Positions 47,298-59,800 of a stretch of DNA of 64,000 nucleotides are shown one piece after another (positions within the stretch are counted from its first letter, which is position 1; every line of letters starts with the position of its first letter). The notes beneath the pieces were generated by a model. The model saw only the letters and a list, made by a program, of their open reading frames with translations. It had not been told where the DNA came from and did no database searches. Position numbers and translations under genes: made by a program. The stretch comes from Argopecten irradians (lineage: Eukaryota; Mollusca; Bivalvia; Pectinida; Pectinidae), in NCBI RefSeq assembly GCF_041381155.1, contig NC_091143.1, positions 30,505,331 through 30,569,330 of the forward strand, read 5' to 3'.

Positions 47298-50200
47298 CTG
47301 AAAAAGAAAATAGAAGATTGTTAAAATTAAATATTTTTATTTGGTCAGTAATATGGTGTTTAACTAACCTGAGAGAATGAGTTTAACCAACCTGGTGAAT
47401 CTAAAATAAGGACCTTTGGCTACCATACGCTCTCAGTTATTACTTATTCTACCAGGTTAGTACAACACCATATGAACCATAGCTGAATTATACCCTGAGG
47501 TACACAATGTATATACCTGGTAACAAATGATCAATGACATAGATACCTGACCTAATATAATCAATGAATTGAACTGATCATACAGTGAACTTTTCCCCCA
47601 AATATCACCTTCTAAAAGAAGGAGACAAAATATCTTGACTTGTACCTAGTGTGACAGTTGCCAGATCAGTGGTTTTATTGGGTACTTCTGCTTTCCTCTA
47701 ACATCTACACCTAGCGCATCTTTAAAATGACCATGACAGCAGGACATTAGACTAGGCAAACCAAACCTACCTTGATACCACTAAAAAGTGTAAGACAGGT
47801 AAACAGCTGAAACATCCTCTTCTTCAATAGCTCCTCATCTTCAAACAATGCAAAATCTCCCTTAGATGTCCTGTCCACTTCAGTATTGGTCATCAAGGCT
47901 GTAAAGGTACTCTTGACCATTGGCCAGAACACCCAAAGTGGTGCAAGGACCCCGAGTAGGACATGAGCTGCAAAGGTGTTGAGATATATTAATGCAGCAG
48001 GAAGGGCGTAGTATTGGAAGTCTCCATGGAAACCGACAAAGGCAGCCTCAAATCTGATGGCTGGGACAGTAGCCTGGTGGCCAGTTGTGTAGAAGTAAAA
48101 ACTTGAGAGGACGGTATGGAACACAACGGCACTGATCAAATCCCAGGTGGCTGAAAATAAAAAGACAAAAAAAACTAATTATATGTGTCTATGTTTCAAA
48201 AGAAATCATTACATCATTAAATTCTTTATGATACACCTTTACTAATTTATATAATCAAATCAGAAAAAATTACTGTAATGTTTGTTTAATTTTCATTTAA
48301 ATGTAAAAGGAAACAATATCCACTTTAATGTTTTTACAGCAAGTACCTAACAAGAATTCCACGAAAGTGGATATGTCGCCTGCACAGCAGTTAAAAAACA
48401 TCACAAAAAATAGTTTTTACAGTAGAAAATATTGTTAAAGGGCCACTACCTTTCCGAAACGGCTTTTAATTTTTAAAATAGGAATGTAAAACGAGATCAA
48501 TAATTTTGTAGAGTCGCAGAAGTTATTAACTATACGTTTACAAGCAAACTTATCATCGCCTTCAGAACTATTTAATTAGAATAAAAAAAATGTTAATTTT
48601 CATAACGCGGGTCGTTTTATGTTTCCCGCCGTCGTCCTAAATGCCGCGTGGTAGTTGACTATCACTGCGCCAGATGACAAAACAGCGAAATTAATCTCCA
48701 CTGTTATCGTACATTAGACAGGAAATCTTGCATATTTTTGGTGTTGTAACCTCATCTTAAGCCATCGATATATATTTTCTTTTGTTATTAATGTTTTTAA
48801 GAAACCTTTAAATTTTGCTCCGGAAAGGTAGTGGGCCTTTAATAATTAGGTGAAGTTATCAAGTTCCGTAACTCTTGCAAATATTGACGGATTTTGACCA
48901 GTATCGAAACCCATAGGAGATCTCATTGATATCAAGCAATGTACCATGTTTGGTTAAAATTGGATAAATATATTAATGTTATTGCACATAAACAAAGAAA
49001 TTATCTGTTTTGACAATTTCATAGTCCCGTAACTCTTGTAAATATTAACAGATTTTGACCAGTATCAAGCAATAAACCAAATTTTGTTTAAATCGGACCA
49101 TAAATAGCACGGAAACCTTTTACCGGAATCCGACACCGACATAGTGATACCTTTGTGTTGCAGGCCGCTGGCGACACAAAAATGAACGTTAATTATTCTA
49201 AAAAAATGCTCCAAAGAATTCTTAAACTATTTGTATTAAAAGGAGCAGTATAGAAAAGGAAACAGTATCAAAATAAAAGTACAAGTCAGATTTACTGTTT
49301 TGACAATCACTGATCAATTGATCAAAGAAAATATATAATTTTAAAAGATTACCGTCTTGAACATCCCTTGTAGCGGTGATAACATATGCTGTATACAACT
49401 CCAAAGAGAAATACATAGTCAGTGTCAGTAAGAACATGCTGGGAGCCACTCCGTCACCTAGCAACATGGACAGTAGGACGGTAACTACGGCCGCCAGACA
49501 TATGACGGAGGCAGTGAACACCGTGGCCAGGCCGTACACCATCGGAGGCTGCTCCTCTTGCTGATGGAGATTCTGTTTGACTTTATTATAGAGCTGAGGA
49601 ATGATGTTTCCATCTTTGTTTGCGATGATTGAGTTTTTGTTCCGTCGAATTAGATGGATGGTCAATGGTTTGATGAAAACTATGACTAGCGATATTACAG
49701 AGAGGATATGCACAGACTTAGGCAAGAAGGTCTGCTGCCAGACAGGCAGAGAATCCAGGACTTTCTGAGGTAGGGCATAGAGAGCCCAATGTAGCCCACA
49801 GCAACATGTACTTACAGGCAGTAAGTATCTTACACACACAACACTCCCGGACAATCCGTTCAGGTTTCCAAAACGGAACAGTAACCTCCTTGTGAGAAAA
49901 ACAGTTAAAACTAAACATCCAACACTGAAAAAATATCGTAAGTTACGCAGGTGTTCTAAATCGTCAATGAGGCCGGACAGTGGACGCAAAAACAAGGATA
50001 ACTCACAAGTATGTTGTTCTTCTCGACAAGCTTTAAAGTTCATCGACAGTCGAAGGCACACACAGATCACAGCTGTAATAGCGATAGTTATCATACAGGG
50101 ATGAGTAAGTATCAACATTATATCAAAAGGTTTTTGTTTTTTGTGCTTTTGTTTTGCATCTGTTGGACCCGTGTCATATTTCTTTAAAGTTTGAGATATT

Positions 50201-53200
50201 ACTTTGATGGAGTTTATCACTACTAATGTTTGTGTAAGAAAAAGAAGTATGGTGTCTTCATAGACTACAAAACTGTTACTGAAAAATGATAAGAAACATA
50301 TCAAGCACACTATAGCATTACATGTAAATGTCATCCATGGAAATGTTTTCTCTTTCTTCTCATTAACCATGAGATCCGAAATCAATTTTGGCGTTTTCGG
50401 TGAGAATTTAATATTAACGATAATGAGTACGACGATGTTGATAATCCCTAACAAAAACACCATGAAGGAGCTGAGAGTTTCGCCCACAAAGAAGCAGTGA
50501 AATCCAGCGTACACCATGTAAACCAAGCAGAATAGGATCACCACGATTACAGTACTAGGCACTTCAAACTTCTTCCAAAACGACAGCTGGACGAAATAAA
50601 GATTAATGAGGATAGTCACAATCAATGACATAATTCCAATGGTGATGGAAACGAGGTCAAACTTTGCCCAGATTCCCTGACATATTGTCTTGACCTGCGA
50701 CGTGTAGGAATTGTAGACCTGTTGGAGTTCCTCAAGCTGACGGACCATGTGCTGGTTCTCTCCCGATTTCACCATGGCTGTGACTAAAGCCTGAAGGTTC
50801 TGTTCTGCTTTAGTCAGCATACTGTCAAGTTCATAGTACTTTTTGATAGGAAAGTCTGTAGACACCTGAGCGTAGGCCTGTAGATACAAACTTATCTGGA
50901 TAGCATTCAGACGCATGGCTTTTACAGCATGGAATGCCTACAAACAGAAAATTTTGAAAATCAAGAAGTGATTTCAATAATATTCCAGAGATATTGGATG
51001 TTTTATCTTGAGAATATATTGAAGCATTTTGGAGATGCATGAACATGGTATACTTTTTCTAAATCATTGAGACAATTTGTTTGTCAGATATATGTGTGTG
51101 ATTTTTTTTTTAACAGTATTTTACCTAGTATATGAAATTCTTGAACAGTTAGACACATGTTGGGTCTGTGCATTTATCTGTGTGGGACAAAAAGTTGTGT
51201 AAGATATGTTTACCTGCATTTGGTTTGTGTAACTTACCTGTGTGGGATTTGTGTATTTGAGAGTTACATTTTGTATTCATTTGCTTCAGCCAGAAATTTG
51301 AAATTACAAACCATCAATATGCTATTCCTGTATCTGCATGTCTGGGATTGAAGATTTACCTGTTTGAGTTTACTGGTACTTGTTTCCCACCAGGGACAGT
51401 GGTTAAAGAGATCGGTGATGATCTGTCCCAAGTTGGAGAAAGGAATTGGCACTCCCATCAGAAGAGCTAGTGTGGGTACAAAATCGGTCTGAGCTATTGT
51501 CTCGTGAACATCCTACAATAAAATCAGTATCACTTGTAAAGATGAAACCTAAAAGACTGAATTCCAGATATTATGTATATATACTGTAAAAACTGCCACA
51601 GCAACCACCACTGCATAAAGACCACCTGCTTAACTTTTTGGTCCCAAATAGTCAAATAATAAATTATTTTTCTCAAATGAAGTTTTAATTATTTCTATTT
51701 ACAATAAACAATTTTTCATAAGTTGTGTTTTAAATTTGGTTTCATTGTTTGATGAGAACGGGTGGATTTCCATTTGCTTATGACAAAATGTACTTATGGC
51801 ATTATTTATAACATAAAATATTGAAGTGAAAACAAACTAACCATCTTAGATGATGTAGAAGGGGAGGTAATTTGTGCTGGACTGTAGATAAATAATCCGG
51901 CCTCCAGCTCATCATGACTGTCACCCCCATGGTCTCCGGTGGATGTCATACCGTGATCCCCCATCACAAACAGAATAGTATCATCCTTCATACGACTCGT
52001 AATGTTGCTAAAATAAACAAAAAAAGAAAAATATATAACATTCAGGAATAGAAAAATACTAAAGTTAACATTTTCTTTTAAATTCCAAATCATGAGTTGA
52101 ATACCCGACAGAAAACAATGAGAAGTCATTTGTGTTTTAATAATTTGATTTCATATGTTACACTCATTTCAATAGGTTAGATCTTAGAGTTTATTGTTCC
52201 ATAGACCGAAAGAATTGTATGTCATGTATTATGAGGTCATACATAAAAAAACAGTTTTGCTGGGATTTTTAAAAGCGGCACTGTCATTGGCAAAACTGAA
52301 TTATTGGATAAGCTATCACTGCGCCACAACTCAATTTGTTTTATTGTAAAGCAAAGTAAACTTATGGAAATTTATGCCTAATTATTACCCGAGTGAGTTA
52401 TCTGAATTAAATTATAAGCATTATTCTCAATATTTATTTGGGTTATGAAGTCATAGAGAAAAAACGGATGGACATTCTTTTCACGCTTTGCGTCCATGAA
52501 AAATGTCGGTTTTTTGTCTTTATTGAGAATAATGCTTAAATATTTCTGCTATAAACAGTACTGAATACAAGAGGCCCATGGGCCTTAACGGTCACCTGAG
52601 TTAGAATATATAATGAAACAAATAATAAAACAAATTAAAGACATATAAACACTATATGCTGGGCCTTGAAGTTGGTCAGTGATTTATAAATTTGACCTTT
52701 TTAGACTATGAAGAGTATTTGCTTCCATCAAACCTGTGAACTTAGAGGTATTTTTTGAAATTTTAATCAATTTGACCCTGTTTGGTCCTGCCCCTCTGGT
52801 CCCCCAGGGGGTCATCGAGGACGGATATGGATGTTAAAATGCTATATCTTAGGCTAATAATTCTAATCAAGTTTGACTAATTTCCTACGAAAATTGGGCA
52901 AATAATGTTCACAAATATGTTTTTCCTTATAAACTAAAGTAAACTTGACCCCTCCCCAGGGGGTAACGTAAGACCCCAAGGTCATATAATTCACAGTTTT
53001 TATAAAACACCTGAAGACCTTTCCATCTATAATTATTTGATTCTACTACAGTGGAACCTCCCGAAACCGATCATGATCTGTGCATATAATTTCGGTCGGT
53101 TTAGAGAGGGTTCGGTTTGGAGAAGTGAACCGAATACCGATCATTACGATCCGAATTTAATCGATCGGAAGTCGTTTTTAAACTAGTGTACCGCATGTAT

Positions 53201-56200
53201 GGCTAGTGTTCGTTAAAACCGACCGATATTAATTGTTAATGTAAATGTTACCACAAAAGAGAGAATCATACGTTTAAAAGGAATGGATTACAACAATCTT
53301 GACTTTGTTACCGCTTATAAACGTAGTTTAGTTAGTTAGTTGCGTGAATGTTCTTGGGGATGTTCTCGTCTGCACTAACCTACAGTTTACATACGGCCGA
53401 TCGCTTCCGGTTACGTCAAGAATCAAATTATATGGTCTAAGTACACGATGATCAGTCGATGCCGGTCATTATATGACATAGTCGTTTTCTAAAACAATAC
53501 ATGGCTTCGGCTTCTTCATACAGATAATTTACGTTATCCGACGACTACATAAGTAAATAAAAAACCTGTGTGATTTGAATACGAAACTTTCTCTTTATTA
53601 CTAGCTCTGCTTGTTTTCCCACAGTAAACAAACCGCGTGCACGTGGTAGACCTTCGTTAAATATCTAAACAATAGACATTATTAAATAATTACACCCCCA
53701 TCTCGGGTATAATTACCGTGTACCTATAACCTTCACATCTGTATACATGCCCCAGGACATGGCATGCGACAACTATGGTACAGGTACGTGTGTATTTCAC
53801 GGTCGGTTGATCAGACCTCAATGCAATCTATCGGTGTCGCTCAGGTAAGGCCGGTTTTCAGAAGTGTATTTTAGTTACATTTGACTATTTCGATCTCGAA
53901 ATCGGTCCGGTATTCGAAATTGGGAGGGATCGGTTTTGGGAAGTTTTATATACCATTAATAAAGAAGAATTAATTCCGTACATGACATCCATGTTCGGTT
54001 TCTAGAGGTGATCGGTTTTGAGAAGGTTTGGTTTTGGGAAGTTCCACTGTATATCCAGAATTTTAGAAGATTTTTGAAGTTTTAGCCTATTTGACCCTTT
54101 TTTAGCCCCGCCCCTCTACCCCCAGGGGGTCGGCCAGGACCAATGTGGATATGATATTAAAATGCTATCTCAGGCTAATAATTCTAACCAAGTTTGACTC
54201 ATTTCCTATGAAAATTCAGCAAAAAATGCTCATTAATGTGTTTTTCCTATATAAACTATAGTAAACTTGACCCCCTCCCCAAGGGGAAACAGGAGATCCC
54301 AGGGTCATATAATTTACAATTTTTATAAACAAACTTTAAGACCTTTTTATCTATAAAGTGTATTTGATTATACCATTTCCAGAATTTTAAAAGAATATTT
54401 TTGAAGTTTTAGCCTATTTGACCTTTTTTGGCCCCGCCCCTCTGCCCCCAGGAGGTCGGCCAGGACCAATATGGATATGATATTAAAATGCTATCTCAGC
54501 CTAATAATTCTAACCAAGTTTGACTCGTTTCAAATGAAAATTGAGCAAAAAATGCTCATAAATGTGTTTTCCCTATATAAACTATAGTAAACTTGACCCC
54601 CTCCCCAGGGGGAAATGTGAGACCCCAGGGTCATATAATTCACAATTTTTGTAAAGGACCTTAAGACCTTTCTATTTATGAAAAGTATTTGTTTCTACCA
54701 TTTCCAGAATTTCAGAAGAAGATTTTTGAAGTTTTAGCCTATTTGACCCCTTTTGACCCCGCCCCTAAGGCCCCTGGGGGTCAGTCATAGAAAATTTGTT
54801 AATAGGATTAAATGGCCATCTCATACTGATAATTCTGACAATATTTGACTCATTTCCTATTACAAATGACCAAATAATGCGCAAAAAAGAGTTTTCTCAA
54901 TATAAAATATAGTAAACTTAACCCCCTCCCCAGGGGGAAACTAGAGACCCCAGGGTCATATAATTCACAATTTTTGTAAAGGACCTTAAGACCTTTCTAT
55001 CTATGAAGAGTATTTGATTCTACCACATCTGTGAGTAGAGAAGAAGATTTTTGAAATTTTACTCAATTTTACCCCTTTTGGCCCCTCCCACAGCCCCCTG
55101 GGGGGTGGGGACCATATAATTCACAATTTTGATTGGCCTTATGCCTTAGAAGGTTTGTGCAAAATTTCATTGAAATTGCTTCAGCAGTTTTGGAGAAGAA
55201 GTCGAAAATGTAAATTGTTTACGGACATACGACGCACGACGGACGACGCACGACGCACGACGACGGACAAAAGGCGATTAGAATAGGTCACTTGAGACTT
55301 CGTCTCAGGTGACCTAAAAAGCCATTCCAAAAGATTCTGAGATACTGTGAGTGGTGCATGACAGCATGGTTGAAACATGAGAATTGCAGTGTAAAGGACA
55401 GCATGGTTGAAACATGCATGATCAGTACAGTACCTATAGTAAGAGTACCATGGTGGCATCATGCTGAATCTAGGCTTAAGGACAGCATGGCTTGCAGCAT
55501 GACTCCAGCATGGTCTTCCATATATCACTATGCTGCACTGCAATACAAGCTGCAACCATGTTTCTATTTTATATATTCATCTATTTATTACATGACACAT
55601 TGGTTAAGGATATTTCAGTATTTGAGTATAATACCTCCGAGGGTCAATTTAATGACATCTCATTCTCTTGAGATTCTCCCCAGACTTGGCATTTCAATTT
55701 ACTTTGAAAATAAATACTTATTTGTACCTAATGACACCATTCATCTGTGTCAACTTGTCTGCCATGGCTGGATGATCTGGTCCATAGCGATGACCACAAT
55801 GATCCACTCCAAGAAAATGAGCGATTGTTACGGTCCAGTCCTTCTTGTTCAACTGGCCATACAAGTGCTTCAAGATGCCATCGTCAACTGTATGGAGATC
55901 CTTCACGTTAAATGAAGGGAACGGGTAGGCTTTCTGGAATCTTCCAGGAAATAGACTCAACCATGTATCGTCTCCAAGAAACTTGATGACCTTTCCTTGT
56001 TTTACCAACTGGTCAATGACATTATCTTCTTTGATCTCAGAACTTGCAAAATTTGCTCCTGCATCAACAAATGTTGGCAGACTTCCTGTTGTCAATCCTT
56101 TCAATCGTTGGAATGTCGTTGTTGGAGGGTCGGCAATGAATTTGTACAACTTAGACTGGGTTGGTTTATTCTGCAATAATGTTTTAATTATTGGCAGTTT

Positions 56201-56482
56201 ATTTTTATATGGAATATCCTTTTCTAAAGTATTGTCATATTTCATAAAGTCAAATCTAAGTGCATCTATAACTACTATTATGGCTTTGTTGTACCGACTG
56301 TGCATCCAGCATCCCTGTTGACCATGATGGTCTGTGGATAACGAAAAATCCACAACACAAGAACTGTTCTGGTCGACAACAACTCTTTTCAAAAGGAAGC
56401 CCTTAGCAAAAATAAACAAGCTACATGTGTACATAAATGCTAGAAATATTAGAAGTAAGAAATATTTGATGAATAGCCCCAT
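47094..56482 (-). CDS. PIGO: GPI ethanolamine phosphate transferase 3
   Basis: PIGO is an ER multi-pass enzyme that, with PIGF, adds ethanolamine phosphate to the third mannose of the GPI precursor, the group later used to link proteins. Six minus-strand exons: 55728-56482, 51842-52007, 51360-51512, 49353-50937, 47771-48150 and 47094-47297. All have GT-AG ends and phases that join exactly to 1080 codons plus stop; human PIGO has 1089 residues. Residues 1-30 form a signal-anchor. The alkaline-phosphatase-type lumenal domain has D73 (VVIDALRFDF), the nucleophile region PPTTTFQ at 119-125, DDTW at 171-174, GVDHCGHRYGPDHP at 225-238 and GDHGMTSTGDHGGDS at 268-282. Many TM segments follow, then FYTTGHQATVPAIRFEAAFV and RRHLMVWKIFAPRFVFEAV, both PIGO signatures. 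The gene looks intact. Confidence 0.97.
47771..48150 (-). CDS. PIGO: PIGO exon 5
   Basis: Begins (A)TWDLISAVVFHTVLSSFY, contains YTTGHQATVPAIRFEAAFVG and an acidic loop FALFEDEELLKKRM. Acceptor TATTTTCAG, donor AAG|GTAGGT. Confidence 0.96.
48435..48842. mobile_element. TTAA-flanked MITE in PIGO intron 4
   Basis: TTAA + AGGGCCACTACCTTTCCG on the left and CGGAAAGGTAGTGGGCCT + TTAA on the right, 408 bp. A reversed, worn copy lies at 20850-21075. A related end (AAAGGGCCACTAGGCTACCT) closes both 2-kb repeats near 36315 and 38306. Confidence 0.85.
49353..50937 (-). CDS. PIGO: PIGO exon 4 (large membrane exon)
   Basis: 1585 bp, 528 codons, starting AFHAVKAMRLNAIQ. Encodes a lumenal helical stretch and most of the TM segments in one uninterrupted exon; donor GACG|GTAATC. 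Confidence 0.96.
51360..51512 (-). CDS. PIGO: PIGO exon 3
   Basis: 51 codons, TDFVPTLALLMGVPIPFSNL then GQIITDLF, the conserved end of the catalytic domain. Donor CAG|GTAAAT. Confidence 0.96.
51842..52007 (-). CDS. PIGO: PIGO exon 2
   Basis: Residues 252-307, with MGDHGMTSTGDHGGDS completing the active site. Acceptor TTATTTTAG, donor GATG|GTTAGT. Confidence 0.95.
52569..55320. mobile_element. Composite element with about five 325-bp internal repeats in PIGO intron 1
   Basis: Starts AAGAGGCCCATGGGCC and GGTCACCTGAG and ends CTCAGGTGACCTAAAAA, inverted to each other. Between them a unit of about 325 bp recurs, beginning TTTTTGAAGTTTTAGCCTAT and holding GCCCCGCCCCT, CCCCAGGGGGTC and AAACTTGACCCCCTCCCC. 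Starts lie near 52752, 54067, 54393, 54717 and 55039. The right end carries a GACGGACGACGCACGACG tract. A separate transposon (53049-54049) splits it. No protein was found and I cannot assign a superfamily. Confidence 0.75.
53049..54049. mobile_element. Tc1/mariner-pogo-like non-autonomous element
   Basis: Ends CAGTGGAACCTCCCGAAACC and GGTTTTGGGAAGTTCCACTG, flanked by TA on both sides (53047-53048 and 54050-54051). The right end holds three more GATCGGTTTTG/GGGAAG-type subrepeats. 1001 bp with no transposase ORF. Removing it restores the 325-bp repeat of its host element. Confidence 0.85.
55728..56482 (-). CDS. PIGO: PIGO exon 1
   Basis: Start codon at 56480-56482 opens MGLFIKYFLLLIFLAF. Covers residues 1-251 with the signal-anchor and most metal-binding residues; donor ATTAG|GTACAA, phase 2. 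Confidence 0.97.
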
Positions 56483-56848
56483 CTTTTCGTTTCTCTTGTT
56501 CTTTTATACCGCTAGTTCACCTCTGGCTGTCACATTTTTACGGATAACATTTTTTTACCGGCAAATTCGTTTCTAATATTACCATGCCATTTCCGGATCC
56601 GCCTATATTCTAAACGTAAATCGTTTTCCGTACTTTTTACCGAATTTCGCATAAATTGTGTCAGTGAAGATTATGTAACATCAAAAAAATTATCTATGTC
56701 AATAAAAAACATTTTGAAATGAAAATCCATGGATCTTTTATGAGAAAATAATATTAAATACAACGGAGTAACCTCCCCTGAAAGGAGCATTCGATACAAC
56801 TGATGGCGGGAGGTTTCACTCTGACAACATTCGTCTGTTCTTGACAAA
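56483..56848. promoter_or_regulatory. Shared divergent promoter region of PIGO and the MYND gene
   Basis: The two start codons face away from each other 366 bp apart, so both promoters and 5' UTRs lie here. It contains a TTTCCGGATCCGCC stretch (ETS-type TTCCGG core) near 56590. No TATA box in a convincing position was seen. Confidence 0.6.
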
Positions 56849-59800
56849 ATGTCTCTCAATTCCTGTTTAATTGATTTGACTCGTGTGGAGGAAGATCCAA
56901 GATATGGCCTTACCTTGAGAGAACTTTATCAGATTCGTCCAGAACTCAATGTAAAGGAAACACTTAATAAATCAAATGTAAGTCATTATACATGTATACG
57001 TATATGTGGTCAAAGTGAAAGTAGATGTGAACCGGGCTGCCTGTAAAATAGCTAATGGATTACTGGCTATATTTCATTTTATATGATGGAATGATGATGC
57101 CCATTTGTAACTAAATTTAATTTTATTAGGTAAACATTTATTTTAGATATTTTATATTAGATTTGAAACTGTAATACTACAAATAAGAAAAATAAACCAA
57201 ACAAACAATGGTGTCAATACAGGGGATCAGGATCTTTACTGACTTTTGTAAAGTACAATTTACCCTTGATTAGTCCAATGTACCGTCTGGTGATTATGAA
57301 GTCAAAAAAATAACAAAATAGGAGGTCACAATCACAGGTGGTGGGACTAATCAGTGGTTAACTTAGAACGAATATACATAACTCGGCCTACTATACCTTC
57401 CTGCAAGGTACGAAATAGGCCTAATCCGTATATGTCGTAGTAGAGCACTGTCTCAGACAATCACTCGGGCACAATTTTCAATACTTTTTTGTAGGTTTCC
57501 AATTATTTTAAGCATATACATTATTTTTGCTTAAAAGAAACATAACGACCATTTTTCATATCTACTTTACCACTCATAAGACGTCAAATACATAATTTTT
57601 ATATATTTATATGTGAAAAAAAAAATTCTCGCAGTGAATTTGTCATTTTATACAGTTCAGTTTTATTGCCAAGTAGGTAAGTGATATCATTAAACAGTAA
57701 GACAAAATTCATACAGACATTTTAATAATGGTATGCACACACATTTCTTTGCTCCAATTAGCAGTAATAGGCACCAAGTGTAGCTATTAAGACGACACCA
57801 TTATCTGTCTAAAAGTCTTTTGAGCTACAATATTGCAGCAATGGTAAACTATACTTCACCCGTATTGTTGAGGGATCTTGAATCCCCTATATGTTTGCAG
57901 TTGAATTCTTCAAACTTTAATTCTTTTCCCACAATATTCTTTAATAAAGATGATAACATACTTTAATTTACAAGCAATGATATTTGGGCTATTTGAACCT
58001 ACAGGGCTGTATAACAGAATTGACAATGAAATTCTTCTTCTTATTAAACACTACATATATAGAACCAGATGCTTACATTGTTCATTAAATGTTATGGTTT
58101 TGGTTAATTTGATTCAAGATTACTATAAAGTACAGAGACACATTGCTTACTGTAAAGGGGAGTATTTTCACGCAAAATTTGTTAACGAATGGAAAAAGTG
58201 GATAAAACTTGTTGAACTTGACTAAATTAACTCGGTCATGCTATACACATATTTAAAATTACATGTACATACATCATTAATATCAGTTAAGCTTTTCTAC
58301 TTGCATAATTATATAAGTAATGAGCCATAATATCTGAAAGTCTGACCTCTCTCCCCTCTTCCTTCTTTCTCTCTCTCTCTCTCCCTCTCTCTCTCTCCCC
58401 CCTGTCTCTCTCTCATTGTGTGTGTCTTTTATATGTGTGTGTTTTGTACATGTGTGTGTGTGTGTGTGTGTGTGTCAAGTATGTCCACTTGCCAGTGTTT
58501 TGTAAGTAAATCTCGATGTGTCAGAGACTTAGTTTGGTGGTTTTTTTATCACATTTAAAAAGTGTAATGATTAGGGCATGCTAATAATGAAAATATATAT
58601 TGAAGTCATGTTGAAATGTAATGTTATGGTAGTATGCTTGTAGGGTGATAGATGATAAGGATGAATAATGTAATTGTGTTGATGATAAGTACAGAAATGA
58701 TACAGTGATTTTATGATGAAGGATGATGTGTTTGTTGACCAGGATGATAATCCTATTGATATCATATTGAATGATGATGTAAGTGTATATGATGATTATA
58801 AATATTATAAGGTTGATGACTCGTGATGATAATATTATATCCGTATGATTATCTTGGACGAGTTAATAATATATTGGTACATGTATGCTTAATTAATGAC
58901 GATGTGAGTATGATTGATGATCATTGATGAGCCTGTGGGATGTGAATGTGATGGTCAATTTTTGAGGATGTTTATAATACATAAAGATGGCAATATATTG
59001 AAATTATGCTGAATATGATGTGAGAAGGTGTGTATGGTGTGAGTGAGATAACCATGTATCTGTATATGTAAAATCTTCGAAAATAAAATAAATATAAAAA
59101 AAACATACTTTAATTTACTTAATATTACATAAGAAATCTTGATATCAATTATTTGCAGAATGAAAATTTCAAGAGAGAGTATGCTACTGCCCTGTATTTC
59201 ATCATGAATTCCTGTGAGGATTGTGATAAAGTAAAATTTATCAAACAGACGAGAGACCCTGAATTTTCCGAGGCGTTGAAGGCTATGAAAAAGCAATGTC
59301 AGATTGCCAGTGAAAGACAACTTGAAATATGTAAATTACCTGTGGAGGATACAGTTTGGTTAATAAGTAGAGTTTCAAACCAGAAAGGTAAGGCTAGACG
59401 TTAATTCTCATAAACTTTCAGCTCTTCATTTAATTGATACATGTATATTCTGCCAGAGCAGCATTTAATTGTTTCAGAGATTCTTAACTTGTGTTTATTC
59501 TCAGTATATTTTGTTTAATAAAATAGTTATAATATCATTGTCACACATTATGAATGCACATGTAGTTTTAAGTATTTAGCAATACCATTTTTATTTTTTT
59601 AATTAACATGGTATAGCTGTAATTTATTCTCTTTGTTGATGGTTTATTCGTAGATCCTACAACAAGGATGATAGTGATACAGGACCGCCGTTCCCTGGTT
59701 GTCAGTTTTACTGTGTGGGACACATCAGACAACAGTTTATCACACCAAGTCTATCTAGCCCTGTGTACGGCCTGTTTGTACCCTATAGTACACAAGCCTC

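Larger units (their letters stand above)
56978..59158 (+). other. Intron 1 of the MYND gene
   Basis: 2.2 kb with no exon seen. The ORF at 57950-58225 has no known family. Holds a reversed 60-bp repeat at 57788-57850, CT and GT microsatellites (58364-58475), and a GATGAT-rich tract (58571-58960). Confidence 0.6.

Noticed and set aside
55361-55500. Repeated CAGCATGG/GAAACATG words in PIGO intron 1
   Set aside because: Short and irregular; no bounded element could be defined.
55358-55915. 185-codon plus-strand ORF
   Set aside because: Its second half is the antisense of PIGO exon 1.
58571-58765. His/Ile/Ser/Thr-rich minus ORF
   Set aside because: Produced by the GATGAT-rich simple repeat.
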